Shown: in pieces, positions 38,002-47,514 of the stretch
How positions within the stretch are numbered: the stretch's first letter is position 1
Layout of the letters: every line of letters starts with the position of its first letter
Assembly: GCA_003170295.1 (NCBI GenBank)
Contig: PNAJ01000059.1
Location: forward strand, 89,186-153,185
From: Bryobacterales bacterium
GTDB lineage: Bacteria > Acidobacteriota > Terriglobia > Bryobacterales > Bryobacteraceae
Length of the DNA: 64,000 bases
Reading direction: 5' to 3'
The notes under the pieces: model-generated
The model's input: only the letters and a program-made list of their open reading frames with translations
Database searches by the model: none
What the model was told of the DNA's origin: nothing
Position numbers and translations under genes: made by a program

Positions 38002-39660
38002 ATGGCGGATACCAACGAGACAGTCTTCTTCGTCGACGACGATCTGATCGAAAGGCTGATGCGCGGCGATGCCGCACCGGCCGATCCAACCAAAAAGAAA
38101 CGTCCCGCGTCGGTCAGCGCGCTCGCTACGGCGGTGAAGCTCGCTTCCGATGGCAAGCTCGACGACGCGGTCAAAGAATTGGAGCGCGCCGCGAGCCAGG
38201 GTGAAAATCCCGTCGAAGTGCAGACCGGCCTCGGCCACCTCCGCTTCGAGCAGCAGAATTGGGACGAGGCCGCGCGCAGCTACGCCAAAGTGATCGAGCT
38301 CGACCCGAAGAATCGCACGGCGCACTACAACCTTGGCCTGGTCCTGGAGCGTCAGACGAAATTCGCGGAGGCCGCAAAAGCATTTGAAGCCGCGCTCGCG
38401 ATCGATCCGAAACGCTGGCAGGCGCACCTCGGCCTCGGCCTTTGTCAACTGCAGCTCGCCAAACCGGAGCAAGCGCTCGAAAACTTCCAGGCCAGTCTAA
38501 AAGAAAGCCCCAATCAGGACCGCGCGCTGTTTGGGAAGGCCGTCGCGCTGCACCAGCTCGGCAAGCTCGACGAAGCGGGCGATCTGTACCGCAAACTGCT
38601 GCCCGCCAACGCCAACTCAACAGAGCTTCTGATCAACATGATCGCGCTCGCGAGTGTCCGTAAAGAAGACAGCAAGGTGAAGGAGTTCGCCGACCGGCTC
38701 CTCAAGATTCGTCCCCAATCGCCTCACGCTTTGCAAGGGCTCGCCGCCGTGGCGCTCTCGCGCGCCGACTATAGCTCCGCCGTGCAACACTGTTCCCTGC
38801 TCGTAACAGCCGCCGCCGATTCCTACGAAGGATGGTTCAATCTCGGCGTCGCGTATCAAAAGACGGGACGCCTGGAACAAGCCGGCAATGCGTATCGCGA
38901 AGCCGCGCGTGTGCGTCCGGACGCCTCGGAAGCCGCGGCCAATCTCGGCGTGATCCTGCAGGAACGTGGCGATCTCGCCGGCGCCCGCAGCGCCTACACC
39001 CGCGTACTGGCCCAACAACCGGATCTCCCCGGCGCCCTTTGGAACCTCGGCCTGCTAGCCGAGCGCGAAGGGAAAGCCGAAGAAGCGGAAAGATTCTTCG
39101 AGAAGCTGGTGGCCGCGAAACCGGATTGGGAAGACGCCGCCTTCCGCCTCGGATTCTTCCAGTTACAACGCTCCGAATACGCGAGCGCAGTCGATAGCTT
39201 CGAGACTTGCCTCCGGAAGAAGAAGGACTGGGTCGATGCGTTGCTCAATCTCGGACTCGCCTGCTGGAAGTTCGAGGATCTCGACGCCGCCGCGGAAACG
39301 TTCGGCCGCGTCCTCCAGTTGCAACCGAAAAATATCGACGCCCTGCGTGCACTCACTGCCATCGCGATCGAGCGCAAGGATCACAAGAAAGCGCTGGAGC
39401 TGCAGCGCAAGCTCACCACCCTCGGCGAACGCTCCGTCGACCTCTCCTACAATCTCGGCCTGCTGCTGCAAGCCGCCGGCCAGCAAGCGGCTGCCGCGGA
39501 GTGCTATCAAGTCGCCATCGACAAGAAGCCCGATTTCACAGATGCCATGCTGAACCTTGGCCATGCCCTCAAAGCGATGGGCAAGGAAGACGAAGCGAAA
39601 ACCATGTGGAGCAAGGCTGTCACGGCCGACCCGGAGCTCGCGCGAAAGTATTTCCGCTAG
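38002..39660 (+). CDS. Tetratricopeptide-repeat protein
   Basis: Many TPR units (e.g. NWDEAARSYAKVIELDPKNRTAHYNLGLVLERQ). Confidence 0.9.
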   Translation: MADTNETVFFVDDDLIERLMRGDAAPADPTKKKRPASVSALATAVKLASDGKLDDAVKELERAASQGENPVEVQTGLGHLRFEQQNWDEAARSYAKVIELDPKNRTAHYNLGLVLERQTKFAEAAKAFEAALAIDPKRWQAHLGLGLCQLQLAKPEQALENFQASLKESPNQDRALFGKAVALHQLGKLDEAGDLYRKLLPANANSTELLINMIALASVRKEDSKVKEFADRLLKIRPQSPHALQGLAAVALSRADYSSAVQHCSLLVTAAADSYEGWFNLGVAYQKTGRLEQAGNAYREAARVRPDASEAAANLGVILQERGDLAGARSAYTRVLAQQPDLPGALWNLGLLAEREGKAEEAERFFEKLVAAKPDWEDAAFRLGFFQLQRSEYASAVDSFETCLRKKKDWVDALLNLGLACWKFEDLDAAAETFGRVLQLQPKNIDALRALTAIAIERKDHKKALELQRKLTTLGERSVDLSYNLGLLLQAAGQQAAAAECYQVAIDKKPDFTDAMLNLGHALKAMGKEDEAKTMWSKAVTADPELARKYFR

Positions 39661-39697
39661 ACCGCCGTTAATGGGATAGGTAACTCCCTAGATCTTA

Positions 39698-41032
39698 TTG
39701 CGTCTCTCACTGCCGATGGATGTGCGTGAGGGAAATTTGACGCAAGACACGCCGAACATTCTTCGGGTCACCCCCGGTTCCGTCGCCGAGGCTGTCGAAC
39801 AATTGAAAGCCTCATCCGTGGACGTGGTTGTGATTCACGATCCTCACCTCGGAAACGGTCTGGACTGGGCCATCGAGGAAATGCTCGATGCGCTCGCGCA
39901 AACCGCCCCTGGCATTCCCATCATCGTGTGCGACGAATCCGCAACCGTCGCCGACGCCGTCCGCTACATTCGTCTGGGAGCGCATGACGTCGCCTCCGCG
40001 GGCGAGAACGCAACCGCGATTATCGAAGCCGCTGTTGAGTTCCGCCGCAGCCAGCGTGCCGCCGATTCCTCCGGCGAATCGTGGCGCAAACATATCGTCG
40101 GTTCGAGCCGCGCCATCATGCGGACCATCGAAGTGATCCGCCTGGTCGGCAGCCGCCGCTCCACCGTTCTGATCACCGGTGAAACCGGAACCGGCAAGGA
40201 GATGGTGGCCCGCGCCATTCATCTGGCGAGCCCTCGCGCACAGCAGCAAATCGTCGCGGTGAACTGCAACGCCCTTCCCGAAAATCTTCTTGAAGCCGAA
40301 TTGTTCGGCCACGTCAAAGGCGCCTTCACCGGAGCCATCCAGCATCGCGTCGGCCGCTTCGAGCAAGCCCATCGCGGCACTCTGTTTTTAGACGAAGTCG
40401 GCGATCTGCCCTTAGAGATTCAAACCAAGCTGCTCCGCGTTTTGCAGGAGCGCGAATTTCAACGCGTCGGTAGTTCGGAAACCATTCGCGTCGACGTGCG
40501 CTTAATCGCCGCAACCAACGTCGATCTGGTGCAGCGCATCCGCGAAGGACGATTCCGCGAAGATCTCTACTACCGCCTTAACGTAGTCCCGATCGCCGCG
40601 CCTCCTCTGCGCGAACGCCTTGAAGACATTCCCCTCCTCGCGCATCACTTCGTCGAAAAGATCTGCAAGCAAGAAGGAATCCCCACGCGCCGTCTCTCAC
40701 CCGAGACCATCGAGCGCCTGAAAAATTGTCCCTGGCCCGGCAACGTCCGCCAGCTTGAGAATGTGGTCGAAATGGCCGTGGCGCTCAGCGGGACTCGTGA
40801 AGTGCTCTATCCTTCCGACTTCCCTCTGCCCTCGCAGTCCACCCTTCGCATCGAGCCGACCAGCGCAATTCAAACCACCGACTTCGAACAAACCGTCGGC
40901 CGCATCGAACGCCAGATCCTAGAGGATGCTCTCAAAAAAGCAGGCGGCAATAAAACCGCAGCCGCCGGAATGCTCGGGTTGAAGCGCACGACGCTGGCAG
41001 CGAAGTTGAAGAGTTTGGAAGCAGTAGCTTAG
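39698..41032 (+). CDS. Sigma-54-dependent response regulator
   Basis: GETGTGKEMVARAIH, GAFTGA, Fis-type HTH NKTAAAGMLGLKRTTLAAKLK. Confidence 0.92.
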   Translation: MRLSLPMDVREGNLTQDTPNILRVTPGSVAEAVEQLKASSVDVVVIHDPHLGNGLDWAIEEMLDALAQTAPGIPIIVCDESATVADAVRYIRLGAHDVASAGENATAIIEAAVEFRRSQRAADSSGESWRKHIVGSSRAIMRTIEVIRLVGSRRSTVLITGETGTGKEMVARAIHLASPRAQQQIVAVNCNALPENLLEAELFGHVKGAFTGAIQHRVGRFEQAHRGTLFLDEVGDLPLEIQTKLLRVLQEREFQRVGSSETIRVDVRLIAATNVDLVQRIREGRFREDLYYRLNVVPIAAPPLRERLEDIPLLAHHFVEKICKQEGIPTRRLSPETIERLKNCPWPGNVRQLENVVEMAVALSGTREVLYPSDFPLPSQSTLRIEPTSAIQTTDFEQTVGRIERQILEDALKKAGGNKTAAAGMLGLKRTTLAAKLKSLEAVA

Positions 41033-41197
41033 CTCCAGCTTTCACAATCACTTGGCTAGGCGACGGAACAGACCCTTATGCTCTTTAGAAATCTTCCGAA
41101 TTAGCTCTTCGCCTTCTCCTGGGGCATCGCGCGAAGCTGAAGCACTGGCGAAACGGCAGGTCGCGACTCCCGGTTCTCAGAGGATTCAACGATTACC

Positions 41198-41956
41198 TTG
41201 GTGTTTTTTCCCATGAGGACATCCTGCCCGTGCCCCAACCTGAAGTGGTCGGGCCTAATCTCATCTTCACATACAATGGCCAGATGCCCTCCTGTTACTC
41301 TTGAGTTCAGCGGCGGCGGCGCTGTCCTCACCGGCAGTTTTTTGTGCGCCTCCGAGCCCGAGCAACTTGAAAGCGGAAAGCGGGGATGGTTCGTCGCCTC
41401 AACGCATATCGACTGGCGAAGCAACTGGTGTCTAAAGGTCCATTGCTCCATCACAGAGCCAAAGCCGGACTATAGGCACCCGCGACCCCGAGACGGAACG
41501 TGCGAATTCGACTTCGACCCGAGCTATTGCGGCCGCCTCGTCGTCGCCGACCGATTGATCAGTGTCAGCTTCAGAGTGCCAGACTGTTTCGATCCGCCAA
41601 GAAAGAAATCCTTCAGCCAGGGACAGCCGATTCTGTTGGGCGAAAAAATGTTCCATTGCCAAATGAGGCTCGAACTACGCGCCCCACGGGACGGAACCTA
41701 TTTGCGCCGCAGGGCGGCGACCTCTGACCGCGTCGGTGGAATAGAGTTCATGTACCCGGGCGCGGGCGGCGACGTCAGGATGGCTTACGCTCCCGATTCC
41801 GCCACTGGCCGTGGAAGGAAAGAGCGAATACAGGCATTCCTTGACGCCCGACGCGCGGAGTACCGTGGTTCGGATTTTGGAAGGTTTTACAAGATACTAG
41901 AGGAGGCAAAACACTTCGTCGACAGCCATCCCAGCCTCGACGACGAGAACACATGA
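41198..41956 (+). CDS. Hypothetical protein (start uncertain)
   Basis: Long ORF in otherwise empty region; no family recognised. Confidence 0.4.
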   Translation: MVFFPMRTSCPCPNLKWSGLISSSHTMARCPPVTLEFSGGGAVLTGSFLCASEPEQLESGKRGWFVASTHIDWRSNWCLKVHCSITEPKPDYRHPRPRDGTCEFDFDPSYCGRLVVADRLISVSFRVPDCFDPPRKKSFSQGQPILLGEKMFHCQMRLELRAPRDGTYLRRRAATSDRVGGIEFMYPGAGGDVRMAYAPDSATGRGRKERIQAFLDARRAEYRGSDFGRFYKILEEAKHFVDSHPSLDDENT

Positions 41957-42007
41957 TGTTTGGCTTCTCAAGGACGCCTTCCGCTGCTGCGGTCGTTTGG
42001 GTCGCGC

Positions 42008-42598
42008 TCAGAGATGATGAAGGTTCTCGCGAATGATCGCGGCGAGCCTCGAAGTATCTCCCTTAAAGGAGTCAATCGAGGCTTCGAGCATCTCGGCTTG
42101 TTTTACATTCTTCCAAGCGATGTAATATCCAGTCGCACGCGCCAAGTGGCTGACGAATTCCCGTTGCGCCCTCCCGTTTCCCTCCCGGAAAGGATGCAGC
42201 GCATTCAGCTCACCCAGATAGTGCCCGGCGCGTTCACTGAATGCGGCGGGGCCGAGCCCGGCAAGGTATTTTTCCTCCGCAAGCTTCTGGAAGATCGGCA
42301 CAGCCGCGCTACCAATGTGCGCGTGATGCGCGAATAGAAACCCGCCCTTGCTGATGTCGATGGTTCGCAACTGCCCGGCCCAATCGTACACGTCGCCAAA
42401 CAAGTATCGGTGAATGGCTTGCAGATGCGCGAGGTCGAACCGGCCCTTGAGAGGCGCCAGCGAAAGTTCTCTGGAGCGGGCTGCAACCAAATCGGCTTCG
42501 CTTGCTTCGAGCGTTGCCGTGTCGGTAATGCCGAAGCGATTTTTCAGGACACCGGATGCCGGGTCAAGATAGTGGTCATGGCCGGAATATCGGGACAT
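42008..42598 (-). CDS. Fic family protein (adenylyltransferase toxin)
   Basis: LHPFREGNGRAQREF matches the HxFx(D/E)GNGRxxR motif. Confidence 0.92.
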   Translation of the reverse strand: MSRYSGHDHYLDPASGVLKNRFGITDTATLEASEADLVAARSRELSLAPLKGRFDLAHLQAIHRYLFGDVYDWAGQLRTIDISKGGFLFAHHAHIGSAAVPIFQKLAEEKYLAGLGPAAFSERAGHYLGELNALHPFREGNGRAQREFVSHLARATGYYIAWKNVKQAEMLEASIDSFKGDTSRLAAIIRENLHHL

Positions 42599-42779
42599 GC
42601 TTGAACCGGGCGTAAATGTTGCGAATCACGTCTTCTGAGCGGATTTCTCCGCGCGCGGCGCGCTGCATGTCTTCAATGGTAGCTTTCGATACCTTCAGGC
42701 CTTCAAGCTCCTGTTGTGCGATCGCGTTGTCCACGGCCCGCATATTTCGCGCAACCTCCTGCTCGGTAAGGGTAGTCAC
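42576..42779 (-). CDS. VbhA-family antitoxin
   Basis: NAIAQQELEGLKVSKATIEDMQRAARGEIRSEDVIRNIYARF aligns by eye with VbhA; overlaps fic start. Confidence 0.85.
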   Translation of the reverse strand: MTTLTEQEVARNMRAVDNAIAQQELEGLKVSKATIEDMQRAARGEIRSEDVIRNIYARFKHVPIFRP

Positions 42780-42797
42780 TACACCTCAATTATACTT

Positions 42798-44348
42798 CTA
42801 CTCCAGAATCATCCTCGCCGCCTTCTCCGCGATCATGAACGTTGGCGCGTTCGTGTTCCCTCGCACGATCTTCGGCATCACCGACGCATCCGCCACTCTA
42901 AGCCCTGGGACCCCGTACACTTGAAGCTTCGCATCGACCACGCTCGAAGCATCTTGCCCCATCTTGCAGGTTCCCACTGGATGATACAGAGTCTCCGCAT
43001 GAGCCCGAATGTACGACGCGGCGTCCTCTTTCTCGAAGACCTCCTGCCCTCGATAAGCATCGAACGCCTTCGACTCCAGCAACTTCCAAACGAGCTTCAG
43101 CCCCTCCGATAGGGGAGCAAGATCCTCTTCATTTGATAGGTAGGAAGGGTCGATCGCTGGAGCTTCGCGCGGATCGGCCGAGCGCAAGTAAATCCGCCCG
43201 ACACTCCTCGGCATCAACAACACCGCGCCCAAACTGAATCCGTGCCCCGGCGGATTCTTCAGCCCATGCTCGACAAAATGGACCGGCGCGAAGTGCAGTT
43301 GCAGATCGCACTCGGCGAGCTCAGCGCACGACTTCCAAAACGCCCCCGCCTCCGCGACATTCGACGTCAGCGGACCCGTCTTTCTCAAAATGTACTTCAG
43401 CACATTCGGAATGCTCTCCGCGTTGCTGAGCGAAACCGGCTTGGTGCACCGATACGACTGCCCGATGTTCAGATGATCCTGCAGATTGCCGCCGACCCCT
43501 TCCAGATCCGCGACCACTGGAATCCCCAGCGCCTCCAGTTCTCTCTGTGGGCCGATCCCCGACAGCAGCAGCAGTTGGGGCGATCCGATCGCACCCGCGC
43601 ACAGAATCACCTCTCGCGCCGCTCGCACCTGTTGCAGGTCGGGCGACTTTTTCATGAAAAACTCGACGCCCGACGCGCGTCCCTCTTCGATCAGCAACCG
43701 CGCCACGTGCACCTGCGTCCACACCGTGAGATTGCCGCGCCGCAGAGCCGGTTTCAGATACGCGTCCGCCGCGCTCATCCGCGCGCCATGTTTTTGCGTG
43801 ACCTGATAGAGGCCTGCTCCCATCTGCGACGAGCCGTTGAAGTCGGGATTCTTCGCGATCCCGGCAGCTTCGCATGCTTCGAGAAACGCCTGTGTCAGCG
43901 GATTCACGCATCGTAAATCGGCGACGTTCAGCGGCCCACCCACGCCATGCTCGGCCGACGCGCCGCGCTCCTGATTCTCCGCTGCTTTGAACAGCGGCAG
44001 TAGATCGTCGAAGCCCCATCCGTCATTCCCCATCTCTCGCCACTCATCGTAATCCGCGCGCGCGCCGCGAGCGTAGATCATCGCGTTCATCGAGCTCGAT
44101 CCGCCCAGCATTTTTCCGCGCGGCCAATACAGCTTCCGCCCTTTCAGATGCTCCTGCGGTTCAGTCGAGAAATTCCAGTCGACTTCGCTTCGAAAAAGTT
44201 TGGAGAATGCAGCGGGAATGTGGATCTCGCGCTTGCGATCCGGGGGCCCGGCTTCGATCAGCAACACGCTCGTGTCGGGCCGCTCCGTTAACCGCGAAGC
44301 CAGCGCGCATCCCGCGCTGCCTGCGCCGATCACGATGTAGTCGTACAA
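42798..44348 (-). CDS. GMC family oxidoreductase
   Basis: YIVIGAGSAGCALASRLTERPDTSVLLIEAG, GKMLGGSSSMNAMIYARG, YHPVGTCKMG. Confidence 0.93.
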   Translation of the reverse strand: MYDYIVIGAGSAGCALASRLTERPDTSVLLIEAGPPDRKREIHIPAAFSKLFRSEVDWNFSTEPQEHLKGRKLYWPRGKMLGGSSSMNAMIYARGARADYDEWREMGNDGWGFDDLLPLFKAAENQERGASAEHGVGGPLNVADLRCVNPLTQAFLEACEAAGIAKNPDFNGSSQMGAGLYQVTQKHGARMSAADAYLKPALRRGNLTVWTQVHVARLLIEEGRASGVEFFMKKSPDLQQVRAAREVILCAGAIGSPQLLLLSGIGPQRELEALGIPVVADLEGVGGNLQDHLNIGQSYRCTKPVSLSNAESIPNVLKYILRKTGPLTSNVAEAGAFWKSCAELAECDLQLHFAPVHFVEHGLKNPPGHGFSLGAVLLMPRSVGRIYLRSADPREAPAIDPSYLSNEEDLAPLSEGLKLVWKLLESKAFDAYRGQEVFEKEDAASYIRAHAETLYHPVGTCKMGQDASSVVDAKLQVYGVPGLRVADASVMPKIVRGNTNAPTFMIAEKAARMILE

Positions 44349-44389
44349 CTCAATGTCCCCGTTCTACAATGTCAGCAGCCGTTACCACG

Positions 44390-45787
44390 ATGCATTATGC
44401 CATAGTTCCATTGTTCTGCCTGGTACTATCCGCCGCCGATTGGCCGCAATTTCGCGGACCAAACGGCGCGGGCGTTGCCGACGATAGCCCTTTGCCGGTG
44501 AAGTTTTCGACGAAAAAGAACGTAGCATGGAAAACCACCGTACCTCCGGGTCATTCTTCGCCCGTGCTCACCGCAACACACATCTTCCTGACCGCGGCCG
44601 AGAACGAAAAACTGCTGACTCTCTGTCTCGACCGCGCCAGCGGCAAAATAATTTGGCGGCGCGAAGCTCCGCGTCCACGTAAGGAGTCGTTTCAACCCAC
44701 CAACAGCCCCGCATCGCCATCGCCTGTAACCGACGGCCAGAACGTCTACGTCTTCTTCGGCGACTTCGGCCTCATCTCCTATTCCGCCGATGGAACGGAG
44801 CGGTGGAAACTTCCGCTCGGGCCTTTCAATAACGGGAACGGCCACGGGTCGTCGCCGATTCTCGCTGGAAAGATGGTCGTTCTGATTTGCGATCAGGATA
44901 CAGATTCCTACCTGCTGGCCGTCGATCAGGTTACCGGCAAAGTTCGCTGGAAGACGCCCCGCCCCGATTCGACGCGAGGCTACGCCACCCCCGCGCTTTA
45001 TCAACCGAAGGATGGTCCCGCCGAGCTGCTCGTTCCCGGAGCGTTTCAAGTGGTCTCTTACTCTCTTTCCACAGGCGAGCGCTTATGGTGGATTCGCGGC
45101 ATGGCTTGGCAGCTTAAATCGGTTCCCCTAATCGACGGCGACGTGATCTACGTCAGCGGCTGGGAAACCGGTGGCGATACCCAGCAGCCGCCCGACGTTC
45201 TTACCTGGCAGGAAGCGCTCGATAAGTACGACTCCAATCATGATGGACGAATTTCGCGCGCGGAAGGGCCGTTTAAAAACGAAGATTCGTTTCGCGACAC
45301 CGATCTCGATGGCAATGGCTTGGTCGACGAGCGCGAATGGAATTTCTATTGCGCCCGTAGAACCGCGCAGAACAACATCGTCGCCATTCGAGCAGGTGGA
45401 AAGGGCGACGTCACCAACACGCACGTACTTTGGCGCTTCCGCAAATCGATTCCCAACGTTCCTTCGCCGCTGCTCTATCGAGACGTCCTGTTCCTGATCA
45501 AGGAAGGCGGCATCTTCACGTCGCTCGATCCAAAAACAGGCGTGGTGTTCAAGCAGGCCAGGCTCACCGATGCGCTGGGCCAATACTGGTCTTCGCCCGT
45601 GGCAGGCGACGGAAAGATTTACGTCTCGAATCAGGAAGGCAAAGTGACGGTGCTGAAAGCCGCCGCGCACTGGGAAATTCTCGCCATCAACGACCTCGAT
45701 GACGAGATCTTCGCCACTCCCGCCATCGATCAAGGGCGCATCTATCTCCGCACGCGTGGAACGCTCTACTGTTTTGCTGGACTATGA
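44390..45787 (+). CDS. PQQ-binding-like beta-propeller protein with two inserted EF-hand-like loops
   Basis: DWPQFRGPNGAGVADDSPLPVKFSTKKNVAWKTTVPPGHSSPVL; DSNHDGRISRAE and DTDLDGNGLVDERE. Confidence 0.85.
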   Translation: MHYAIVPLFCLVLSAADWPQFRGPNGAGVADDSPLPVKFSTKKNVAWKTTVPPGHSSPVLTATHIFLTAAENEKLLTLCLDRASGKIIWRREAPRPRKESFQPTNSPASPSPVTDGQNVYVFFGDFGLISYSADGTERWKLPLGPFNNGNGHGSSPILAGKMVVLICDQDTDSYLLAVDQVTGKVRWKTPRPDSTRGYATPALYQPKDGPAELLVPGAFQVVSYSLSTGERLWWIRGMAWQLKSVPLIDGDVIYVSGWETGGDTQQPPDVLTWQEALDKYDSNHDGRISRAEGPFKNEDSFRDTDLDGNGLVDEREWNFYCARRTAQNNIVAIRAGGKGDVTNTHVLWRFRKSIPNVPSPLLYRDVLFLIKEGGIFTSLDPKTGVVFKQARLTDALGQYWSSPVAGDGKIYVSNQEGKVTVLKAAAHWEILAINDLDDEIFATPAIDQGRIYLRTRGTLYCFAGL

Positions 45788-45794
45788 TTAGGAG

Positions 45795-46793
45795 TTGGTT
45801 GATACAAAACGCGTTCTGCTGATCCTGACCTACCTCGCATCCCTCGGGTGCCTGGTCTGGACGCTCCGCGACGCTAAGCTCGGTGAACTGACCAGCGACC
45901 TCGCCACTATGAACTGGTGGTGGCTGGGCCTCGCCGTTGTCGCCGATATTTCCGTCTATTGTTGGCAGGCGCTGCGCTGGAGGCAGGTGCTGCGTCCCGT
46001 CGAACCGGTCACATTCCGTCAAGCCGTTCGAGCCATTTACGTCGGCCTGTTCGCGAATGAAGTGCTGCCGTTTCGCGCAGGCGAGATTTTGCGCTGTTAT
46101 CTGGTCTCGCGCTGGACCAAACTGCCTTTCTCCGTTGCCATTTCGAGCGCTTTGATCGAGCGCATCTTCGATGGCATCTGGCTCTGCTTATGCTTGATCC
46201 TCACCGTGCGTTTAGTTCGACTTCCGCATCACATGCGCTGGCTGGTCGATGGCGGCTACGCCTTGGGAACCTTCGTATTATCGGGTGCTTTGTTGCTTGC
46301 CCTCGCGGTGTTTTTGCGGCAGAAAACTCGAGCATTACTTTCGGGCGAGGGTTGGCAGCGCCATCTCCGTGTTTTAATTGACGATCTGAATCTCATCGGC
46401 CACTCGCGCTATCTCTACTTCGCGTTTTTGCAGAGCTTGCCGTATCTTTTGTTGCAGGTGATTCCGATTTACGCTGCGATGCAGGCCTACGGATTCGAAT
46501 TGTCGATCGGCGTTGCGTTCGCCCTAATGGTGATTCTGAGATTCGGTAGTGTGGTTCCGCAAGCGCCTGGAAACTTAGGGTTGTTTCAGCTCTTGACGCG
46601 GGAGGCGCTGGAGCGAATTTTCAACGTCGTGCCGGCCGAGGCGGCTCGATTCTCGCTGGTGCTGTGGGGAACCGTCACGATTCCGCTGCTCATTGCCGGT
46701 TTTGTTGCGCTGATGGCTACAGGCTCAAAACTGTTCGAATTGCAGCGCGCGGCGGAGGATCATGCTGGCATAATCGACCATAATCGTCCTTAA
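45795..46793 (+). CDS. Lysylphosphatidylglycerol synthase TM / flippase-like (UPF0104) protein
   Basis: FRQAVRAIYVGLFANEVLPFRAGEILRCYLVSRW, GSVVPQAPGNLGLFQ. Confidence 0.8.
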   Translation: MVDTKRVLLILTYLASLGCLVWTLRDAKLGELTSDLATMNWWWLGLAVVADISVYCWQALRWRQVLRPVEPVTFRQAVRAIYVGLFANEVLPFRAGEILRCYLVSRWTKLPFSVAISSALIERIFDGIWLCLCLILTVRLVRLPHHMRWLVDGGYALGTFVLSGALLLALAVFLRQKTRALLSGEGWQRHLRVLIDDLNLIGHSRYLYFAFLQSLPYLLLQVIPIYAAMQAYGFELSIGVAFALMVILRFGSVVPQAPGNLGLFQLLTREALERIFNVVPAEAARFSLVLWGTVTIPLLIAGFVALMATGSKLFELQRAAEDHAGIIDHNRP

Positions 46794-46800
46794 ATGTGCC

Positions 46801-47514
46801 CTAAATGTGCCCTGACGAAGCCTTAAATGACCATAATCCACCGTTATTGAGGACTTGCTGCGCTTCGGGGCTTTTTAGGAATTTCAGGAACCGCCTAGCG
46901 GCCTCGGCTTGCCCACTCGATTTCACCACCGCACCGGTTTGACGGATCGGAGAGTGCCACTCCTCCGGGAGAAGTATCCCTTTGCCAATCAATAACGTCC
47001 AGGAGGTGATCACAGCTTCGACGTTGCCGCTTTCGGCGAATTGCAATGCTTGCCGGACGTTCTCTCCGTACACGATTTTTGGTTCGACTTCTCTCCACAA
47101 TCCGCGCGATTCGAGAGCCTGGCGCGCAGCCACTCCATAAGGCGCATGCTGCGGATTTGGAATTGCTAAATGCGTCACTGTTTTTTTTGTCAGATCCGTT
47201 AGCAAGTTGACGGAACCATTGGGTGACCACAGCCCGATGCGTCCAATTGCGTAGATTGTCGCGTCGGAAACCAGGCCGGCTGCGGCTAGATCTTGGACGT
47301 ACTTCTCATTTGCGGAAAGAAATACGTCGAAGGGCGCGCCGTTTTCGATTTGCTGTTTCAGCGATCCACTGGAGGCGAGTGTGAAACGGATTTTTTCGCT
47401 GTAGGCTCGTTCTAGCTTCGGCGCTAACGGCGCGAGGTCTGATGCGGCAGCGATGAGCAGGTCTTCGGCATGAACGAGGCGGCAACAGAGCAATAGTGCG
47501 GCAACGAATCTCAT
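46801..47514 (-). CDS. modA: Molybdate ABC transporter substrate-binding protein
   Basis: LLIAAASDLAPLAPKLERAYSEKIRFTLASSGSLKQQIENGAPFDVFLSAN. Confidence 0.85.
   Translation of the reverse strand: MRFVAALLLCCRLVHAEDLLIAAASDLAPLAPKLERAYSEKIRFTLASSGSLKQQIENGAPFDVFLSANEKYVQDLAAAGLVSDATIYAIGRIGLWSPNGSVNLLTDLTKKTVTHLAIPNPQHAPYGVAARQALESRGLWREVEPKIVYGENVRQALQFAESGNVEAVITSWTLLIGKGILLPEEWHSPIRQTGAVVKSSGQAEAARRFLKFLKSPEAQQVLNNGGLWSFKASSGHI

Noticed and set aside
37420-38472. 350-aa minus ORF across the zinc-ribbon and TPR genes
   Set aside because: Shadow frame spanning two well-supported genes.
46801-47514. modA without adjacent modBC as a novel system
   Set aside because: Orphan substrate-binding protein genes are common and the transporter may be elsewhere.
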